Below the pieces are notes generated by a model that worked only from the letters and a program-made list of their open reading frames with translations, was not told where the DNA came from and did not search any database. 13,420 nucleotides of DNA from DAOTXK01 sp034430555 (GTDB lineage: Bacteria > Chloroflexota > Anaerolineae > Aggregatilineales > Ch27). Of the stretch, positions 1-7,109 are shown piece by piece (within the stretch, counting starts at the first letter, position 1; each line of letters starts with the position of its first letter). The position numbers and the translations under genes were made by a program. The DNA is taken from assembly GCA_034430555.1 (NCBI GenBank), contig DAOUEM010000225.1:1-13420 (forward strand), given 5' to 3'.

Positions 1-83
1 TGTGCCAGGCGCGGAACCCGTTATGCCAAAGCTGCCCATTGCAGGCGTTTTGCGATTATTACCGTTCGACCTATGCCACCTGA
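1..83 (+). CDS. nth: Endonuclease III, C-terminal end only (partial)
   Basis: Only the last 26 codons are present, read from base 3 to a TGA at 81-83. They contain the motif CQARNPLCQSCPLQAFC, which has the exact spacing C-x6-C-x2-C-x5-C of the [4Fe-4S] cluster loop of endonuclease III/MutY DNA glycosylases. The protein ends nine residues after the last cysteine. That matches endonuclease III, which stops soon after the cluster, and not MutY, which continues into a C-terminal NUDIX-like domain. Endonuclease III is a bifunctional glycosylase/AP lyase that removes oxidised pyrimidines in base excision repair. The catalytic helix-hairpin-helix part lies outside the window. The kinase gene follows 29 bases later, so the two may share a transcript. 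A different [4Fe-4S] HhH-GPD glycosylase remains possible. Confidence 0.8.
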   Translation, partial: CQARNPLCQSCPLQAFCDYYRSTYAT

Positions 84-112
84 GGCTTAAGAACAGACTA
101 GAGTGAAACCCT

Positions 113-2002
113 ATGACCGAAAAGCCCACCCCTGAACAGCTGCGCCGCAGCGGTCGCCAGCTTGACATGGCGATTACCAACGCGCGCCAGAACATCACCC
201 TGCTGCTGAGTCAGATCCGGGCGGAACACATCGAGCCGGAATACCTGTCCGGGCGGTTGGAGTCGCTGGGTACGCTGCTGGAGGACATGGTCGAAGAGCG
301 GCGCGATGTCGGCCAGCAGCAGCGGCTGGCGGCGCTGTACGACGTGTCTCGCCTGATCGGCTCGTCGCTGGACCTGCAAACCGTGCTGGACCAGGTTATG
401 GACGCCATCATCAAGCTGACCGGGGCGGAGCGCGGCTTTTTGATGCTGATGGACGACGACGACAATCTGCGCCCCAAGGTCGCCCGCAACATCGACCAGG
501 AAACCCTGGAAAGCGGCGAGTTTCACGTCAGCCGCACGGTGACCACCCAGGTGGTGGAATCCGGGCAGCCCGTCCTGACGACCAACGCCCAGGAAGACCC
601 CCGCTTCGCCGGGCAGGCCAGCGTGGTCGCCAATGCGCTGCGCAGCATCATGGCGACGCCGCTGCGTGTACGCGGCCAGGTGACCGGCGTGGTCTACGTC
701 GATAACCGGGCGCGGGAAGGCCTCTTCAAGCAGGAGGACCTGGACGCGCTGGACGCTTTCGCCGGGCAGGCCGCCGTCGCCATCGACAACGCCCGCCTGT
801 TTAGCGAAACCGACCAGGCGCTGCAAGCGCGCGTGGAAGAATTGAGCATGCTGCGGCGCATGGACCGCGAGCTTAACGAGGCGATTGGCGGCGGCGCAGT
901 GATGAAAACCACGCTGCAATGGGCCATGCAGATGGCCGGTGCGGACAGCAGCGCGCTCGGCCTGGTGGCAACCGGGCCGGAAGGCGAAAACAGCCTGCAC
1001 GTGGTGGCCTGCCTGGGCTGCGAAGACCTGCCCACTGGCCTGCACGAAGGCGCTCATATCACCATGGGCAAACATTCCGCCCTGGGTTGGCTCATGACCG
1101 GCTCGGAGGCCATGTCCCGTCAGGAGGCGACCGGCGACGGCGGGCAAACCCTGCTATTCGTGCCCATCCGGCATGAGAGCCAGACTATTGGCGCCATCAT
1201 CCTGACGGCCGAGCACGACTTCTCCGAGGAGCAGCGCGACCGGGTTACCCGGATGGCGGCCCGTGCCGGCGTCGCCATCCAGAATACGCGGCTCTTCGAG
1301 CAGGTGCGGGCTGCCGACCGCGCCAAGAGCGAGTTTGTCTCCGTGGTGGCCCATGAGCTGAAGGTCCCCATGACCAGCATCAGCGGCTACGCGGACCTGC
1401 TCAAGGTGGCCGGCCAGGTGAACGATCAGCAGACCGAGTTCGTAGAGACCATCAAAAACAACGTCAACCGTATGAAGGTGCTGGTCACCGACCTGAGCGA
1501 CATCAGCCGCATCGAGAGCGGCAATCTCAAGTTCGAGCTGAAGCCGGTCGACCCGCAGGCCGTGATCAAGGCGGTCAGGGACGGCGCGCAAACCCAGATC
1601 GAGGAGCGCCAGCACCGCTACATCGAGGATGTCACCGATGACCTGCCGCCCGTTCACGCGGACCAGAACCGCCTGATGCAAGTCCTGCTCAACCTGCTCA
1701 GCAACGCCTATAAATACACGCCGGACGGCGGCACGATCATCTTGCGCGCCTGGCAGGAAGAAGGCCGGGTCTTCTTCTCGGTGCAGGATACCGGGGTCGG
1801 TATGACGCAGGAGGACATCGCCCAGTTGGGCACCAAGTTCTGGCGGGCCGATAACGAGCACTCCAACAGCCAGCCGGGCACCGGGCTGGGCTTCGCCATC
1901 ACGCGCAACCTGATTCACCTGATGAAGGGCGAGCTGACCATCGAGAGCGCGCCGGGCGAGGGCAGCAACTTCACCTTCTCGCTGCCGGTCGCGCCGGGAT
2001 AA
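113..2002 (+). CDS. Soluble GAF-GAF sensor histidine kinase
   Basis: This 629-residue protein has no membrane segment or signal peptide, so it should sense in the cytoplasm. Order of parts: a helical, charged N-terminus (about 1-70), a first GAF domain (about 72-228), a short helical linker, a second GAF domain (about 246-394), a HisKA dimerisation helix pair, and an HATPase_c domain to the end. The H-box HELKVP places the phosphoacceptor at His414. The N-box has Asn531 (LLSNAYKYT), the G1 box is DTGVGM from Asp559, and the G2 box is GTGLGF at 589-594, so all catalytic boxes look intact. GAF domains commonly bind small molecules, nucleotides or chromophores; the ligand here cannot be read from sequence. 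No receiver domain or response regulator lies nearby, so the partner is elsewhere. The start is ATG with only a weak upstream GAG, 29 bases after the nth stop. The core resembles the kinase at 3413-4324. Confidence 0.93.
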   Translation: MTEKPTPEQLRRSGRQLDMAITNARQNITLLLSQIRAEHIEPEYLSGRLESLGTLLEDMVEERRDVGQQQRLAALYDVSRLIGSSLDLQTVLDQVMDAIIKLTGAERGFLMLMDDDDNLRPKVARNIDQETLESGEFHVSRTVTTQVVESGQPVLTTNAQEDPRFAGQASVVANALRSIMATPLRVRGQVTGVVYVDNRAREGLFKQEDLDALDAFAGQAAVAIDNARLFSETDQALQARVEELSMLRRMDRELNEAIGGGAVMKTTLQWAMQMAGADSSALGLVATGPEGENSLHVVACLGCEDLPTGLHEGAHITMGKHSALGWLMTGSEAMSRQEATGDGGQTLLFVPIRHESQTIGAIILTAEHDFSEEQRDRVTRMAARAGVAIQNTRLFEQVRAADRAKSEFVSVVAHELKVPMTSISGYADLLKVAGQVNDQQTEFVETIKNNVNRMKVLVTDLSDISRIESGNLKFELKPVDPQAVIKAVRDGAQTQIEERQHRYIEDVTDDLPPVHADQNRLMQVLLNLLSNAYKYTPDGGTIILRAWQEEGRVFFSVQDTGVGMTQEDIAQLGTKFWRADNEHSNSQPGTGLGFAITRNLIHLMKGELTIESAPGEGSNFTFSLPVAPG

Positions 2003-2046
2003 GTGCGCCGCACCTTGATCTTTAACCAACGTAGGGACGATACACA

Positions 2047-2069
2047 CGGGGCGGCAGGCAGTCGCCCCG
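2047..2069 (+). terminator. Hairpin downstream of the GAF kinase, possible terminator
   Basis: A perfect 7-base-pair GC stem, CGGGGCG (2047-2053) with CGCCCCG (2063-2069), encloses a 9-base loop, 44 bases after the kinase stop. It is followed by a T-rich but interrupted stretch (TGTTATTGTT, 2071-2080). This is compatible with a weak intrinsic terminator between the kinase and the small membrane protein gene. The preceding TAGGGACGATACACA also recalls dispersed GTAGGGGCG-type repeats of other genomes, so the hairpin could be part of a decayed repeat. Confidence 0.4.
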
Positions 2070-2166
2070 CTGTTATTGTTCACTCGTCCGCTGGAAAAAA
2101 CACCCCCTTTGCGCTATGGTTGTTGGCATCTGCTATTCATTCCACAATTGTTAAGGGAGACAACTC

Positions 2167-2445
2167 ATGGACCTCAACATCGGGCAAATCATCGTCTGGG
2201 TAATCATGGGAGCGCTGGCCGGTTCGTTGGCCGGCATCCTGATTAAAGGGCAGCGCAAGGGCTTTGGCTTGTGGGGCAACCTGCTGGTCGGGCTGGTCGG
2301 GGCCGTGATCGGCGGCCTGATCTTCGACCTGCTCAATATCAACCTTGGCCTCGGCGCGATCACCTTCACCGGGGAAGACCTGGTGGCGGCTTTCGTCGGC
2401 TCGCTGCTGGTGCTGGCCATCGTGGCTTACCTGCGGCGGCGCTGA
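2167..2445 (+). CDS. GlsB/YeaQ/YmgE family small membrane protein
   Basis: A 92-residue, very hydrophobic, glycine-rich protein with three predicted helices at about 5-26, 33-53 and 69-88, ending in a positive LRRR tail. The pattern (IIVWVIMGALAGSLAG, then GFGLWGNLLVGLVGAVIGG) is that of the GlsB/YeaQ/YmgE family, often labelled transglycosylase-associated protein. Length is typical for the family (about 80-90). The family sits in the inner membrane and is often stress-linked, but its biochemical role is not established and the transglycosylase label is not evidence of enzyme activity. The start is well supported by AGGGAGA (2154-2160) six bases before ATG. TTGTTG (2120-2125) and CACAAT (2143-2148), 17 bases apart, are a poor but possible promoter. 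A candidate terminator lies upstream, so it may be expressed separately from the kinase. Confidence 0.88.
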   Translation: MDLNIGQIIVWVIMGALAGSLAGILIKGQRKGFGLWGNLLVGLVGAVIGGLIFDLLNINLGLGAITFTGEDLVAAFVGSLLVLAIVAYLRRR

Positions 2446-2489
2446 CATCGCGCTGACACCGCGCTGTTCGGCGGACGCAATTTCGACGG

Positions 2490-3416
2490 GTGGTAAACCG
2501 GTGTATACCGGCTGGCACAATCACCGAAGCAGCCGGATTAATCCTCAACCCCGGAACAGCGAGTATCGATTTGACCGAGTTATCCGATTCAGCGACCGGC
2601 GGCAGCCAGTTTCACCTGTTCCTGTCCCCCCACCTGGATGACGCCGTGTTGAGCTGTGGTGGCCAGATTCACCGGCTGGTGAGCGCCGGGCACCGGGTGG
2701 TCGTCCACACGCTGATGGCCGGTTACCCGTCCCGTGCCCTGCCAGAATCCCCCATCCTGCAAGACCTGCACGCGCGTTGGGGGACGGGCAGCCACCCGGT
2801 CGCCGAGCGCCGCCAGGAGGACGTCAAGGCGCTGCGGCAGTTGGGCGCGCTGGCCCGGCATGGCACCATCCCGGACTGCGTCTACCGCGTGACCTACGGG
2901 CCGGGCGGCGAGCGGCGTGCCCTCTATCCCAGCGAGGAGTCGCTGTGGCAGGCCCCCGATCCCGCCGACAGCGCCATCCTGCTGCTGGAGGCCATGCCGC
3001 TGCTCTACGCCCAGACGGAAGTGCTGCATGTCCCGCTGGGCGCGGGCGGCCACGTCGATCACCGGTTGGTGCGGGGTTGGGGCCGGCGGCTGGCGCGTGT
3101 CTATTCCGACCTGACCGTGCTATACTACGAAGAGTACCCATACAATAAGAATCCTTCCGCCGTCGAGGCTGCGCTGGCAGTCTTTGCTCCCAGTACACTG
3201 ACGCCTGTACTGCACCCGCTCGGTGAGGCAGCCCTTCAGGCGAAGATCGCGGCCATCGCTCACTATCAGAGCCAGATCAGCACCTTTTGGCAGGATGCGC
3301 CGGATATGGCGCGGGGCGTGGCCGAGGATGCCCGGCAGGTCGGCAGCGGCCGGCCCGCCGAGCGTGAATGGTTCATCCAACCTGACTCGGACGAGGCCCA
3401 GGAGAATTCCCCATGA
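2490..3416 (+). CDS. PIG-L family deacetylase (LmbE-like)
   Basis: The zinc-binding signature SPHLDDAVLSCGG gives His48, Asp50 and Asp51 (numbered from the GTG at 2490), and the second metal/catalytic motif GGHVDHR gives His188 and His191. This is the PHxDD variant of the AHPDD motif of PIG-L/LmbE enzymes, which hydrolyse N-acetyl groups from sugars such as GlcNAc-containing intermediates of mycothiol, bacillithiol, GPI anchors or glycans. The true substrate is unknown. There is no signal peptide, so it is probably cytosolic. The start is uncertain: the GTG at 2490 has no clear ribosome site and the first 40 residues look unconserved; a TTG at 2571, 7 bases after GAG, is a plausible alternative giving about 281 residues. 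The stop TGA overlaps the next gene's ATG (ATGA, 3413-3416), implying translational coupling to the kinase. Confidence 0.87.
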   Translation: MVNRCIPAGTITEAAGLILNPGTASIDLTELSDSATGGSQFHLFLSPHLDDAVLSCGGQIHRLVSAGHRVVVHTLMAGYPSRALPESPILQDLHARWGTGSHPVAERRQEDVKALRQLGALARHGTIPDCVYRVTYGPGGERRALYPSEESLWQAPDPADSAILLLEAMPLLYAQTEVLHVPLGAGGHVDHRLVRGWGRRLARVYSDLTVLYYEEYPYNKNPSAVEAALAVFAPSTLTPVLHPLGEAALQAKIAAIAHYQSQISTFWQDAPDMARGVAEDARQVGSGRPAEREWFIQPDSDEAQENSP

Positions 3417-4324
3417 GCGACGAACTGATCCAGCAAGCCCGCGCCCTGTTGGACGAGATGAAAACACAAGCCTCCGACGAGACCATGATCCCGGCCCGCG
3501 TGCCCGGCCAGATCGACGCCATCAGCGACCTGTTGGCCCGGATCGCCGCCGGCGAAGGCGCCGCCCCGGCGGCCGCGCCCGCTTCCGGAGACGACAGTGG
3601 ATCGGACGACCCGGCGGCCCTGGCCGAACAACTGCGCACGGAAACGTCCCAGTTTATCTCCACCGCCGTGCACGAGATGCGCATCCCCCTGACCAGCATC
3701 CGCGGCTATTCCGACATGCTGGACAAGCAGATTTTAGGCCCGCTTAACGACCAGCAGCTGGAATTCATGGGCATCATCCGCAGCAACGTGCTGCGCATGG
3801 AGCGCCTGATCAGCGACGTGAGCGACATCAGCAAGATTCGCGCCAACCGCCTGCACATCGAGCCGCGCATGGACATGGCCAAAAACATCATCATGATGGC
3901 GGAGAAGGCCAACGCCGACCTGGCCGAGGCGCGCAACCAGACCGTCGTGTACGAGGTGCCGGATGGCCTGCCGATCCTCAACGTGGACGGCAACCGCATC
4001 GCCCAGGCGCTGAGTGCATTGATCCAGAATGCCCTGCAATACTCGCCGGAAGGCAGCACAGTAACCGTCACCGCCAGCAACGAAGACGGCCGGCTGCGGC
4101 TGGCGGTCAAGGACGAGGGCATCGGCATGACGGAAGAGGACCAGGCCCTGCTGGGCGAGCCGTTCTGGCGCTCCGAGCACGAGGTCATCCGCAGCGTGAA
4201 GGGGCACGGCCTGGGCTACTGTGTCGCCAAGGGCGTGGTGGAACTGGCCGGCGGCCAGATGTTTTACGAGACCGAGTTCGAAAAGGGCAGCACCTTCGGC
4301 TTCACCCTCCCCGGCATGAGCTAA
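3413..4324 (+). CDS. Sensorless cytoplasmic histidine kinase
   Basis: A 303-residue kinase made almost only of HisKA and HATPase_c. Residues 1-45 are helical, 46-70 form an Ala/Pro/Asp-rich linker, and the H-box HEMRIP puts the phosphoacceptor at His87. The N-box Asn is residue 206 (QNALQYS), G1 is DEGIGM from Asp234, and the F-region holds FWRSEHE at 251-257. The G2 box reads GHGLGY (264-269) where GTGLGL is usual, so one conserved Thr is a His. No membrane helix, PAS or GAF domain is visible, so any signal must come through a partner. ATG overlaps the deacetylase stop by four bases and has GGAG (3401-3404) upstream. The core resembles the GAF kinase at 113-2002 (shared NDQQ.EF, SDIS, FWR). 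No response regulator is present. Confidence 0.9.
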   Translation: MSDELIQQARALLDEMKTQASDETMIPARVPGQIDAISDLLARIAAGEGAAPAAAPASGDDSGSDDPAALAEQLRTETSQFISTAVHEMRIPLTSIRGYSDMLDKQILGPLNDQQLEFMGIIRSNVLRMERLISDVSDISKIRANRLHIEPRMDMAKNIIMMAEKANADLAEARNQTVVYEVPDGLPILNVDGNRIAQALSALIQNALQYSPEGSTVTVTASNEDGRLRLAVKDEGIGMTEEDQALLGEPFWRSEHEVIRSVKGHGLGYCVAKGVVELAGGQMFYETEFEKGSTFGFTLPGMS

Positions 4325-4329
4325 CGCGG

Positions 4330-4335
4330 TATAAT
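4330..4335 (+). promoter_or_regulatory. Perfect TATAAT -10 box upstream of the MFS gene
   Basis: TATAAT starts seven bases after the kinase stop codon and 98 bases before the MFS start. I find no convincing -35 hexamer 16-18 bases upstream (CTCCCC at the 17-base position) and no TGn extension. The match alone is suggestive; it would place the hairpin at 4353-4381 in the 5' leader. Confidence 0.35.
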
Positions 4336-4352
4336 CAAACCTGGGTTTCAGG

Positions 4353-4381
4353 GGCGGCAGGTGTGAACAGCGCCTGCCGCC
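4353..4381 (+). terminator. Strong hairpin between kinase and MFS gene (terminator or leader structure)
   Basis: GGCGGCAGGTG (4353-4363) pairs with CGCCTGCCGCC (4371-4381): eleven pairs with one G-T wobble, closing a 7-base loop. Only a short TTTT follows, at 4389-4392, after a GC-rich spacer, so it is a weak match to a classical intrinsic terminator. It could end the deacetylase/kinase transcript or act as a leader structure if the TATAAT at 4330 is used. Confidence 0.5.
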
Positions 4382-4427
4382 GCGTGCGTTTTCGGGCCGT
4401 GTTGGCCTTCGCCAGAAAGAACCTCCC

Positions 4428-5636
4428 ATGACACTTGTCGCTCAATCCAAGGCTAAACCCGAGGCCGGTCTTGGCCTGCTGATCACGTCTTACGCCGGTT
4501 TTGTCCTGCTGGGCCTGCCTGCCGGGATGCTGGGCGTGGCCTGGCCCACCATCCGCGACAGCTTTGGCGGGCAAAACGACTGGTTCAGCGCACTGTTTAT
4601 CGCCGGCACCGTCGGGTATACCGTCGCCAGTTTCCTCAGTGGGCGGGTATTGGCCCGGCTGCGCATGGGGCCGTTTATGCTGCTGTTCAGCGTGTTGGCA
4701 GCGTTCGGCCTGTTGGGGTATGCCCTGGCGCCCTCGTGGTGGCTGCTGGTCGTCATCGCCTTGTTGGGCGGACTGGGATCGGGCGGCATCGACGCCGGCC
4801 TGAACACCTACGTGGCGACCAATCACAGCGCCGGGCGGCTGAACTGGCTGCACGCCTTTTTTGGCGTAGGGGCAACGCTTGGCCCTTACCTGATGAATTC
4901 TGTCCTGAACACGGCCACCTGGCAGACCGGTTACCTGGTGGTGGCCGTTTTGCAGGGCGCGCTTGGGGTCGTTATTCTGCTGACTTTGTCTCGTTGGCGG
5001 CTGCCCGCCGACTCGGAAGGCGGTGCGGGCAACGCGCCCACTGCTTCCATGGGCCAGACGCTGCACCTGCCCATCGTGTGGTTTGGCGTGCTGCTGTTCG
5101 TGCTCTACACCGGCGTCGAAGCGACCGGCGGCAATTGGACCTACACCGTTTTTTACGACGGGCGCGGCATCACCGAGGACACCGCCACGTTTTGGGTCAG
5201 CCTGTTCTGGGGCGGGCTGACGGTTGGGCGTTTTCTGATGGGCGTCATCGCCGACCGGGTGGAGACCAACCTGCTGCTGCGGGCCAGCATGGGCGGCACC
5301 GTGCTGGGCGCGGTATTGGTGGCGCTCAATGGTGATGCGGTGTTTAACGTGGTGGGCATGGCGCTGATGGGCTTGTCCCAGGCGGGCATCTTCCCCACGC
5401 TGATCGCCGTCACGCCGGAGCGGGTCGGAGCGCGCCACGCCGCCAACGCCATTGGCTTCCAGGTGGGCGCGGCGGGCGCGGGATTCGCCCTGCTGCCCAG
5501 CCTGGCGGGCGCCCTGGCGGAAAGCACCAGCCTGGAGATCATCGCCCCTATGATGGTGATCGCCGGCCTGTCCTGGATAGTCATCTACGAGATCAGTGTG
5601 CGCTGGTCGGCGGCGCAGGAGCCGGCTCTGACCTGA
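4428..5636 (+). CDS. Major facilitator superfamily transporter (FucP/BSC6-like)
   Basis: The 402-residue protein is strongly hydrophobic with about 12 membrane helices in two halves separated by a polar loop near residues 190-210 (RLPADSEGGAGNAP). After the second helix comes FLSGRVLARLRMG, a form of MFS motif A, and the second half repeats it as MGVIADRVETN. The segment LNWLHAFFGVGATLGP (138-153) is typical of the FucP/bypass-of-stop-codon-6 branch, whose characterised members are sugar/proton symporters. The substrate here cannot be deduced. The ribosome site is weak (AGAAAGAA, 4414-4421). The FAD oxidoreductase begins 26 bases after its stop, which suggests one operon and that the carried compound may be related to that enzyme's substrate or product. 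Confidence 0.9.
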   Translation: MTLVAQSKAKPEAGLGLLITSYAGFVLLGLPAGMLGVAWPTIRDSFGGQNDWFSALFIAGTVGYTVASFLSGRVLARLRMGPFMLLFSVLAAFGLLGYALAPSWWLLVVIALLGGLGSGGIDAGLNTYVATNHSAGRLNWLHAFFGVGATLGPYLMNSVLNTATWQTGYLVVAVLQGALGVVILLTLSRWRLPADSEGGAGNAPTASMGQTLHLPIVWFGVLLFVLYTGVEATGGNWTYTVFYDGRGITEDTATFWVSLFWGGLTVGRFLMGVIADRVETNLLLRASMGGTVLGAVLVALNGDAVFNVVGMALMGLSQAGIFPTLIAVTPERVGARHAANAIGFQVGAAGAGFALLPSLAGALAESTSLEIIAPMMVIAGLSWIVIYEISVRWSAAQEPALT

Positions 5637-5662
5637 TCGCTAGCCACGCACAGGAGGCTGCC

Positions 5663-7000
5663 ATGTCCAAGGCGCGCTTTCTGACACGGCCCGCTCCCCC
5701 CGAACGACCGCGCACGGCGGACGTGGTGATCATCGGCGGCGGGCCGGCCGGTACGGCTGCCCTGTGGGCGCTGGGCCGGGCCGACCCGAGTCTGCGTCTG
5801 GTCCTGGTCGAGCAGGCGGAGAGCCTGGGCGCGGGTAGTTCCGGGGCCTCGCTGGAGCAGTATCGCACCTGCTGGCCGACCCCCTGCCTGGCCCGCCAGA
5901 TGACGCGCAGCATTAGCGTCTTCCACGCGGCGGACGAATACCTGGGCGCGGGCGCGGCGGAAGCGCTGGCCCTCAAGCAGCGGGGGTACCTGTACTGCGG
6001 CTTCACCCAACGCCAGACCGATGCCCTGGCCGCCGACGTGGCCCACCTCCACCAGCACGGCCTGACTCACGTCGAATTCCTGGGTGCCGACGAGGTGGCC
6101 TACCGCTACCCGTGGCTGGCCGGGCGCGTGGCCGGCGCGAAGTACGACCCGCGGGCCGGCTGGCTCGATTCCGCCGCGCTGGTCTACCACTATGCCCGCA
6201 GCGCCGCCAATGCCACGATCCTGCTCGGCGAGACCGGGGCCGCCATCCGGGTGGAAGGCGGGCGGGTGCGCGGCATCACTTCGCCGCTGGGCGATATCGA
6301 CGCGCCGCAGGTGGTCATCGCCGCCGGGGCGGGCGCGCGGGCAGTCGGTCGCACCGCCGGGATCGAGCTGCCGGTCGTGCTGCGGCCCCGCCAGAGCTTT
6401 ACCACCCCCTGGCGGCATGATACCTTCCCGGAGGACTCGCCGGTCATCATCGGCGGTGCGCCCTTCCCCCACGGGCGTCCGGAGGCGCGCACCGGCGCGA
6501 TCTTCGCCTGGGAATACGGCTGGAACAGCAAAAACGCCCCTGGTGTGGACGGCCCGGCCCGCGACTACCTGGTCGAGCCGGCCTGGCCGGTGGAGGCGCT
6601 GCGCGATCCGCGCTTCCCCTCAATCGTTCTCCTGCTGTTGGCGCGCCAGTTCGGGGATGCGCCGGGCGAGGGCTTCGACGATCCGCGCTACCTGCGGGGC
6701 ATCTCTCACAACATCGGTTATTACGTCTATCGTTCGCCGGATAACGCCTACCAGACCCTGGCCGACGGCTCCCGCGGCTCTTACCACAGCCAGCGGGCCA
6801 TCATCGGCCCCTGGCCGGGCATCGAGGGATTATCGCTCTCGGTGGCCCACGTGGGACACGGCATCATGGCCTCGGCGGCATCGGGCGAGATCATCGCTGC
6901 GACGGTGCTGGGCCGTGATCTGCCCGACCCGGTCTATGCCGACTTCGGGGTGGACGTGCCCTGGGTGCCCTTCGATGCCGGTGGCCTCGGCGGGGATTAG
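5663..7000 (+). CDS. DAO-family FAD-dependent oxidoreductase
   Basis: A 445-residue flavoenzyme. The N-terminal Rossmann fold carries VVIIGGGPAG with the dinucleotide-binding glycines 25, 27 and 30, and Glu50 (VLVEQ) ends the second strand, as expected for binding the adenosine ribose. The protein continues through a DAO-type substrate domain and closes with AHVGHGIMASAASGE (395-409), the late FAD-binding strand/helix of D-amino acid oxidase, glycine oxidase and sarcosine oxidase relatives. These enzymes oxidise amines or amino acids, but no residue pattern fixes the substrate. AGGAGG (5652-5657) lies five bases before the ATG, an excellent ribosome site. It is 26 bases downstream of the MFS gene. 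The N-terminal 20 residues before the Rossmann strand are Pro/Arg-rich and not a signal peptide. A dehydrogenase passing electrons elsewhere is equally possible. Confidence 0.9.
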   Translation: MSKARFLTRPAPPERPRTADVVIIGGGPAGTAALWALGRADPSLRLVLVEQAESLGAGSSGASLEQYRTCWPTPCLARQMTRSISVFHAADEYLGAGAAEALALKQRGYLYCGFTQRQTDALAADVAHLHQHGLTHVEFLGADEVAYRYPWLAGRVAGAKYDPRAGWLDSAALVYHYARSAANATILLGETGAAIRVEGGRVRGITSPLGDIDAPQVVIAAGAGARAVGRTAGIELPVVLRPRQSFTTPWRHDTFPEDSPVIIGGAPFPHGRPEARTGAIFAWEYGWNSKNAPGVDGPARDYLVEPAWPVEALRDPRFPSIVLLLLARQFGDAPGEGFDDPRYLRGISHNIGYYVYRSPDNAYQTLADGSRGSYHSQRAIIGPWPGIEGLSLSVAHVGHGIMASAASGEIIAATVLGRDLPDPVYADFGVDVPWVPFDAGGLGGD

Positions 7001-7109
7001 GCGGTTTAGCCATATCGTCGGCAATGCGTAGGACATCCGTCCAGTTGCTATCGAACAATCACATATACTGAAAATATCGGATAATCATCAGGTGCCATAG
7101 GCTGCTGAC

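Noticed and set aside
98..1147. 349-codon open frame on the minus strand
   Set aside because: It is antisense to the GAF kinase, whose GAF domains are clear; the composition is typical of a shadow frame.
2003..2203. 66-codon open frame on the plus strand after the GAF kinase
   Set aside because: It overlaps the start of the small membrane protein gene, has no ribosome site and runs through the hairpin at 2047-2069.
4335..5438. 367-codon open frame on the minus strand
   Set aside because: It is antisense to the MFS gene, is Gln/Arg/His-rich, and has no recognisable domain.
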